DNA of 64,000 nucleotides from Sparassis latifolia (taxonomy: Eukaryota; Basidiomycota; Agaricomycetes; Polyporales; Sparassidaceae), in assembly GCA_018466975.1 (NCBI GenBank), contig CM031555.1, forward strand, positions 1,426,001 to 1,490,000, written 5' to 3'. Below the pieces are notes generated by a model. The model was not told where the DNA came from, did no database searches, and worked only from the letters and a program-made list of their open reading frames with translations. Positions within the stretch are counted from its first letter, which is position 1; each line of letters begins with the position of its first letter. Of this stretch, positions 58,406-64,000 are shown in pieces. Both the position numbers and the translations under genes were made by a program.

Positions 58406-59725
58406 ATGCCGGACTCCCAAAATTCGAAGAACTTGAAGGGCGAGTCGAAGCCTCAGCCACGACAGGTTAATACCCTACTGCACACCCTTAGGTGAGCTCA
58501 GTTTCCCGCGAACTCAAGTAGAGCATGCTGACAGACATCCAGGGGCGAGCAGTTCCGTCACGAGCAGAACCTTCAGCGATCCAATGCCCACCTTGTTCGC
58601 CTGTCCTCGTTTCACTCACACAACATCCCTACCCTACCTTTCTCCGAGATCTACGACAATGCAGAGCGCACTGTGGACGTGGAGCAGGGTGCCCAAGCCC
58701 GAGGCGTGCCCACGATACCCCCCGTGCGGATTAATCCTGGAGGGATGCTGGAGTACGCGTATCCACGAGGCGAAGTCCCTGGTCCACCGATCCCGAAGAG
58801 CTGGAGCGGGGTGTCCGGCAGGGACAGGGATAGCGAGGTCGACAAGGAGGCGCGCAGAGCCGATGCGCTCTCGCTCATCTTCTCTCACCTGCCCCCGAGT
58901 GCGGGTTCTGGATGGGTACACGCCGAGGATCGGCGGGAGCCCACTGTGCCCCCACTCACCCTGCTTTGTCTGCGCGTCCTGCTGTCTGCGTGCTCCGCGG
59001 AAGAGTTCGCCGAGGACGTCGTCCCGTGCTTGCCTCCCCACCTGCGACGCGACCTTCTCCGCTGGACAGCCGTGCACTCTCCGCTGTCCAACGCGAAGCT
59101 GTACGCGCTGTGTAACACCGACGGGCATGCCGATGGTGAACTCATCGTCGTCGGACCCCAGGCGTCGCTACCCCGTGATTATCTGAGAGCAGAGCCTGAC
59201 AGACTAGGATCCAGCAGACAAGATGTGGATGCGGCAGTGCACGAGGGCGAGGATGAGGATGAAGACTGGTCCTGGGACTCACCGGCATCTCACGCAGACA
59301 CACCGTCTCCCCTCACTGCGCTCATCCTGCTCAACACTCCTCTCTCAGTCAGCACCTTGTTCACCTTCCCGCCGACGCTTACGCATCTCGCGTTGCTTGC
59401 GCTGCCGTCTCCTGCGCCTGTGCACCGCCTTCCGCGCATATGCCCCCTTCTGGAGGTGCTCGATCTATCGTTCAATCCGTGGGTTGGCCAGTCGGACTCT
59501 GCAGCGAGAGGTGCATGGATTCTTGCGCGCGGGGAGATGATCCTGGACAGGCTGGAGTGGAATCAGTGGGGGCGATTGAAGGTGCTTGGCTTGCGAGACT
59601 GCGGCGTGGGCACCGAAATCGCGAGGCGGGTGAACATGGGGAGATGGGTGGATGTGGAGATCGTCGGGGCAGCATCACGGACTGCCATCTCTTCGTGTCG
59701 ATCACCGTACGCTGGCCAACTGTAG
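58406..59725 (+). CDS. Unrecognised protein with leucine-rich-repeat-like C-terminus
   Basis: Two exons. Exon 1 encodes MPDSQNSKNLKGESKPQPRQ and VNTLLHTLR; a phase-2 join gives GEQFRHEQNLQRSNAHLVRL. The next region has SFHSHNIPTLPFSEIYDNAE and a Pro-rich part. Helical blocks follow (LTLLCLRVLLSACSAEEFAE; DVVPCLPPHLRRDLLRWTAV), then an acidic stretch (EGEDEDEDWSWDS). The end carries LRR-like lines (LTHLALLALPS; CPLLEVLDLSFNPW; GRLKVLGLRDCGVG). I do not recognise the family; it may be a basidiomycete-specific scaffold or F-box-like adaptor. It is convergent with the LisH gene, 214 bp away. Confidence 0.75.
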
Positions 59726-59939
59726 AGGCATCAGTGAGGAGCCTGACTTTTGATTGAGCACCTGCTGTATTCGGTAAGAGCGAAGAGGACACAATCCAAT
59801 TGCTGAGTGGAGCGTAAGATACAATGCGTGTTTGATGAGAGCTAGAGTAAGTACAGAAGTACGCCATTCCTGTGAGATACAGTTCCGAATAATAAAACGA
59901 TGTCCCTCCGATTGTAGCGTGCGTGAGCATCTGTATACC

Positions 59940-61257
59940 TTACGGCCCCCCGTCCAGGAAAGCGTGCAGGTCAAACCGGGGCACAGACTGAGGGTGACAG
60001 AACCCCGTGAAATGATGTACTCTCGACCGCGTGAAGGGGGTAAACCTACCTCTCGTGTGTCGGCATCGACGCCTGCTTTCTTCCGTGCAGCAGTGATGTC
60101 GCTGCCGGCAGTCTTTCCGGTGGGGCCAGTAGGGGCTAGCGCTGGCAGACTGCGGGGCAGGGAGAGACCCACGGGCCAAGCGGAAGGTGGAGGAGACTTG
60201 ACATTCATGTCATGGAGGGCCGACCACAGCACGGACGTATACCGCGTGGACAGCTCGATCTTCGATGTCGTAGGCTGTCCCAGCCGATCTATGAGTATAT
60301 TCATCGGTCAGTACGAGTGAAAAGACGGCACAAGACTCAGCATACACAGTATCGCGCTCTCGATCTGGTTAGCAACCGCTTCGCGCCGCTCGGGGGTCAT
60401 GTACTCCGCTGTTGGACCAGACTCGGGCACCCTGTATGCGAGCAACGCGCTCACGCGCCCGAGCTCGTGCAGGTACAGAGCGCGGTCGCTCGCGCTCGGC
60501 AGGCGGTTCGCTTCGGCGTAGAGGTTCTGTGCGCGGTGCAGCTGGCGTTCCTCGGCGCTGTCGCCTTCCGGCGCCGCCGGATCGTTCTCTTCACCAGGTC
60601 TGTCTGCGATGATGGGCGGCGTGGACGGCTTGGTGCCCGGAAGGTAGTACGGGAGCGGCACGGTTCGGGAGGCTTCGATGAAGGCGAGGATGCGGAGGTT
60701 GAGTGCGAGGTGAGTAGGGTCGACGGAGGTTGATGGGATCCACTCGAGGTGGTCGATAGTCTTGGATGCGGGCAGGATTTCGGCGTCCTCGGAGAGCACT
60801 GAGGGGAAGTGCTTGTTCAGGAGCACGGTGGCTTCGTCCACCTGGCCCGAAAGGATGAGGATGCGGATATCTACAGACCAGCGACATCAAATGGACGACA
60901 GCGACGCTGAGAAGCAGGGATGATGAGTGGTCTGCATACCCTTACGGAGCTCGCCCAAGGAGAGTCTCTCCTCGAATGTTTCGGTATCGAGCAGCTCATC
61001 ACCTTTCTCGACCGGAGACATGATCTCATCACCGTCGGCATCGAGGTGTTTCACGGCGCTGTCCCTCAGGAAGGAACGAGCAGCATTGGAATAGGAATTG
61101 TGACATAGATAATCGAGCACTAGGAGACGCTGTAAATCCGGAATTGAGGTAAGTTGGATGCAGAACGGCCTGGACAAAACCGTACAAGATCGTTCGGAGG
61201 GGGCTCAAATGGACGGTTGCTCGGAAAAGACTTGTCGTGAGCAGTAGATAGCTGCAT
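59940..61257 (-). CDS. LisH-CTLH domain protein (GID/CTLH or RanBPM-related)
   Basis: The start is ATG at 61257. Exon 1 (MQLSTAHDKSFPSNRPFEPP) splices at GTACGG to give RLLVLDYLCHNSYSNAARSF, a LisH motif. The CTLH motif follows at TFEERLSLGELRKDIRILIL and SGQVDEATVLLNKHFPSVLS. Then comes a CRA-like helical region: LALNLRILAFIEASR, QLHRAQNLYAEANRLPSASD and LYLHELGRVSALLAYRVPES. After GVDADTRE a final intron leads to SVPRFDLHAFLDGGP. LisH-CTLH-CRA proteins build the GID/CTLH ubiquitin ligase. No SPRY domain is visible and it is longer than Gid8, so the exact orthologue is open. Confidence 0.72.
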
Positions 61258-61618
61258 GTCGCCTGGCGTCGGGATGGTCGTCGCAGAGAAAGAGTGTTTT
61301 CGTAGGGGTGAGTGCTTGAGTGGCGGCGTGCACATGGATGACTTCTCCGTATCATTTCACTCGCCTGCATGCCTCTCGCATGCATTTCTCCATGCAACTT
61401 ACTCGTCCTGCAAGTATTCCTCCTTCTCCGTACGTCTCTACAGCATACGAAATGGATTTACGAACGCCTGGCAAAGCACGCGCGGCGACGAGCCAGATAA
61501 GCAGAGACTGTCCAGGAATGGAAAGAAGAATCTCGGAAGACGCCGTACCCCACACTCACTGCCTTCTGGGTCTTTGTGGACGAGAGATCCGTCGGTCTCA
61601 TCGTCAGAGACAGCGACG
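61258..61618. promoter_or_regulatory. Bidirectional promoter between LisH-CTLH and PQ-loop genes
   Basis: 361 bp between divergent start codons. Open frames across it are not convincing. No specific motif recognised. Confidence 0.45.
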
Positions 61619-63495
61619 ATGGCCTCGCCCGCGGCCCTCAGTGATCTCCTCGGTTACGCCTCTATAGGCTGCTGGCTCGGTGCCCAGTTCCCGTGAGTCC
61701 TATTCCTTCATTTTTCCGTCCAATTCTCCCATCATCGCGCCATCTGACGAACCATCCCAGCCAGGTCCTCGAGAATATCCGCAGGCAGTCATGCGACGGC
61801 CTCGCCCTTCCATTCCTCTTCAGCTGGCTTCTTGGTCAGTCCTTTCTGCGTGCTTGACCGAGTCGTCGTCTGACCGGCTCCAGGTGATGCGACCAATCTT
61901 CTGGGCTGTATCCTAACCCATCAGCTCCCATTCCAAGTAAGCGACCGGCTCTCGTGCGCATGCCGACCACTGACATCTACACAGACCTATCTCGCGACGT
62001 ATTTTTGTTTCGTCGACTTCACCCTCCTAGCCCAGTTCTTCTATTACCGCTCTATCTCGAAGCCGATCTTACCGCCCTTCCTCCATGGCCGCCAACGCAC
62101 CGGTTCGATCGCCACTCGCCGCATATCCATCGAACGCGCGCCCATACACTACCGTACACTCTCCAACGTCGCAGCGAACGTAGCAGCGGCAGCAGCGCTC
62201 GCGGCGGAACAAGAAGAGCAGTCGCGCTGGCACAGACACTCTCTCGAGCGCCCGCCGTATTCGACGATCGACGCGCTCGAAGAAGAGGACGATGACGACG
62301 AGGTCTCCGAGGAGGCCCTCGCTCGCCTGGCGGACAGCTTCCACTCCGAGGGCGGGCGCTCGCGGCGGGGGAAGAAGGTCTCGTGGAGCCAGGAGCGCCG
62401 CGGCGCGAGCTTGGGCAGGAGCCAGCGGCCGCCTTTATCTCCTCCAACACACATCCATTCGTCTCTTCTGATGACGGCGCAGGCCGATCTTGGCGACGCG
62501 CCAGATATTCTTCCCAGGGGTAGGCCGCTGTCCAGGGGAGGACAGGCGGCGGACGAGGAGGAGGACGAGCTTGACTGGTCGGGTGCGCAGAGGCGCAGCT
62601 CGCGGGCCAGTCGGAAAGGTGCGAGTATGGTGTTCATGGGCGTGTGGGCGCTGTTTGGGATTGGGACGCTGGCGGGAGGGCAGCGAGTGGTGAGCGATAG
62701 TCTGAGTACAGGCCGGGTTTTACACCGCGCGGAAGTCCCAGTGCCATATATCGCGAACTCCGTACCGACGGTGCACTCGAATTCTCTATTTCATGTTCCT
62801 GAGCCCACGTCCGTGGTGCTCGATTTCGTCGGAGTACAAGAGGACGAAACATTCAGCGCCTTCCGTCAACCACCGCCATCCACTGAATTTATCATCGGGC
62901 GGATCTCAGCATGGGTGTGCACGACGCTGTATCTGACTTCGCGACTGCCCCAGATATGGAAGAATGTGAGCAGCATAATTTGGCCACATGTTACTTTTGT
63001 CTCTAACGTTTTGCTCAGTTTGTCAGGAAATCCGTCGAGGTCGAGCGTTTCTTTTCCATACATGCCGGAGTTAAAATGCTGAAACTCGTTGCAGGGACTC
63101 TCGATATATCTGTTCATCTTCGCCTTCCTCGGCAATTTGTTTTACGTCGCTTCCATCCTCGCTTCTCCAAAGCTGGGCCTCCCAGCACCCGAAGCCTCGG
63201 CGTTCATTCGCGAGAGCACACCGTGCGTGTATACCCGCTCTGCTCGTCTTCACACTCTGACGCGTGCGCCTTTAGGTATTTGCTGGGCAGCGGGGGCACG
63301 CTCATGTTCGATGTGATTATCGTCATGCAGGCGCACATTTACCGAGCAAAGCCCCACGGCCACGGGCGGCGGAACTCGCGGACGGTGAACGAGGAGGAGG
63401 CCGGGCTGCTGAGTGCAGGCGCGACGGGCGCGGAGGATTCCACTACGCCGTCACGGCGACGGATGGGTAGCTCGACTGAGCCCGACGGTATCTAG
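61619..63495 (+). CDS. PQ-loop vacuolar cationic amino acid transporter (Ypq/PQLC2-like)
   Basis: Seven-helix PQ-loop protein, probably exporting Arg/Lys/His at the vacuolar membrane. The start at 61619 gives MASPAALSDLLGYASIGCWL and GAQFP, the first PQ-like motif. After an intron come QVLENIRRQSCDGLALPFLF and SWLLGDATNLLGCILTHQLP. A roughly 200-residue polar insertion with acidic and basic runs follows. The second half has FIIGRISAWVCTTLYLTSRL and PQIWKN (second PQ motif), GLSIYLFIFAFLGNLFYVAS and YLLGSGGTLMFDVIIVMQAH, ending GSSTEPDGI. Layout and insertion fit fungal Ypq1-3. Several introns. Confidence 0.85.
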
Positions 63496-63871
63496 ATGTT
63501 TTTGCCGCTTCGGCAGGACTCTGTCTGGTGAGTGTGTCGGTGGTCATGCGAAACGGATGCTGACGGTTTGCAGGTGTATATCTTTGATGATACAGTTATT
63601 GTATGTCCTCAATAATTCGACGATTGTATTCTCTAGAAGGACATCTACTGTTGACGACATATATACGATTGGAGCTCGATACCTGACGACTCTACATGTT
63701 ACTCTGTTTCCCCTGCGAGCTGAAGTCGCCCAACTTGAGTAAAGTGGAGATCGATCGGGATCATGATCGGGACGGAATTTAGCCACAATCCAAATGCACA
63801 CAAACATCTGATTTGTCACTAGACAACATCCCTCTGAATTGCCCAGTGTAACTCTCTCACCCTTTGCCACT
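63496..63871. other. Intergenic: PQ-loop 3' flank and promoter of the last gene
   Basis: 376 bases between tandem plus-strand genes. GATCGATCGGGATCATGATC at about 63751-63770 is rich in GATC. No gene seen. Confidence 0.4.
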
Positions 63872-64000
63872 ATGTCGTTCCGTCCAGCTCGCAAGCGAGC
63901 AGGCTCGTCGGGTGAGGGTTCGTCGGCACCAAAAATATCCAAAAAAACCAGATTCGTGGAGCCCTCCGAGGACCCGGTCAACTTCGCTGAAGAGGTCGAT
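63872..64000 (+). CDS. 5' end of an unidentified gene (cut by window edge)
   Basis: An open frame from ATG at 63872 runs to the window end: MSFRPARKRAGSSGEGSSAP, then KISKKTRFVEPSEDPVNFAE and EVD. The start is basic and disordered, followed by an acidic turn. This resembles the N-termini of nuclear factors such as Lin1/CD2BP2, but 43 residues are too few to assign a family. Confidence 0.5.
   Translation, partial: MSFRPARKRAGSSGEGSSAPKISKKTRFVEPSEDPVNFAEEVD

Overview
The window is nuclear DNA of a filamentous basidiomycete, most likely an agaricomycete. Genes are tightly packed on both strands. They are cut by many GT-AG introns of about 45-70 nt, often leaving very short exons. The gene set is fungal: cell-wall alpha-1,3-glucan synthase, a Ste11-type MAPKKK with SAM and Ras-binding-like domains, Stt4, Atg2, Mdm20 and Med16. 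No prokaryotic feature, CRISPR array, rRNA or tRNA was recognised. Exon limits were worked out by eye from frame continuity, splice signals and family conservation.

Layout. 1-1177 (-): N-terminal part of the phosphatidylinositol 4-kinase Stt4, cut by the window edge. 1757-9894 (-): alpha-1,3-glucan synthase. 11596-15441 (+): STE11-type MAPKKK. 15614-18042 (-): TRM1 tRNA dimethyltransferase. 18481-21317 (-): ferric/cupric reductase with a suspected frame lesion, followed by ATX1 copper chaperone at 22089-22547 (-). 22979-25423 (-): LAT/Mup-type amino acid permease. A 374-bp MITE-like element lies at 26121-26494. 26707-27765 (-): exosome subunit MTR3, divergent from a RibD-like deaminase at 27901-28461 (+). 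28827-29623 (+): RLP24. 29795-37155 (-): ATG2. 37416-38470 (+): intracellular GDSL esterase, followed by a decayed tandem copy. 40560-46377 (-): two RPA32 paralogues on either side of the mitochondrial D-lactate dehydrogenase gene. 46575-47483: a foldback element with 441-bp arms. 47570-51394 (-): MDM20/NAA25. Then come a small predicted mitochondrial protein (+), a PAC3-like proteasome chaperone (-), a doubtful antisense gene (-), MED16 (+), RPL7 (+), an unrecognised basidiomycete protein (+), a LisH-CTLH protein (-), a PQ-loop vacuolar transporter (+) and the start of one more gene (+).

Most of the window is a patchwork of housekeeping genes. Some local groupings may be meaningful. A reductase and a copper chaperone sit next to each other on the same strand, suggesting metal homeostasis. 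The glucan synthase and the MAPKKK are divergent across 1.7 kb. The two RPA32 genes look like a segmental duplication.

The strongest non-routine signals are these: the near-perfect 909-bp hairpin element wedged between RFA2 and MDM20; a possible non-AUG mitochondrial extension of TRM1; compensating frame breaks in the reductase; the CGAT-duplicated GDSL pseudogene; an ATG-only coding exon in ATX1; and a GC-AG intron in STE11.
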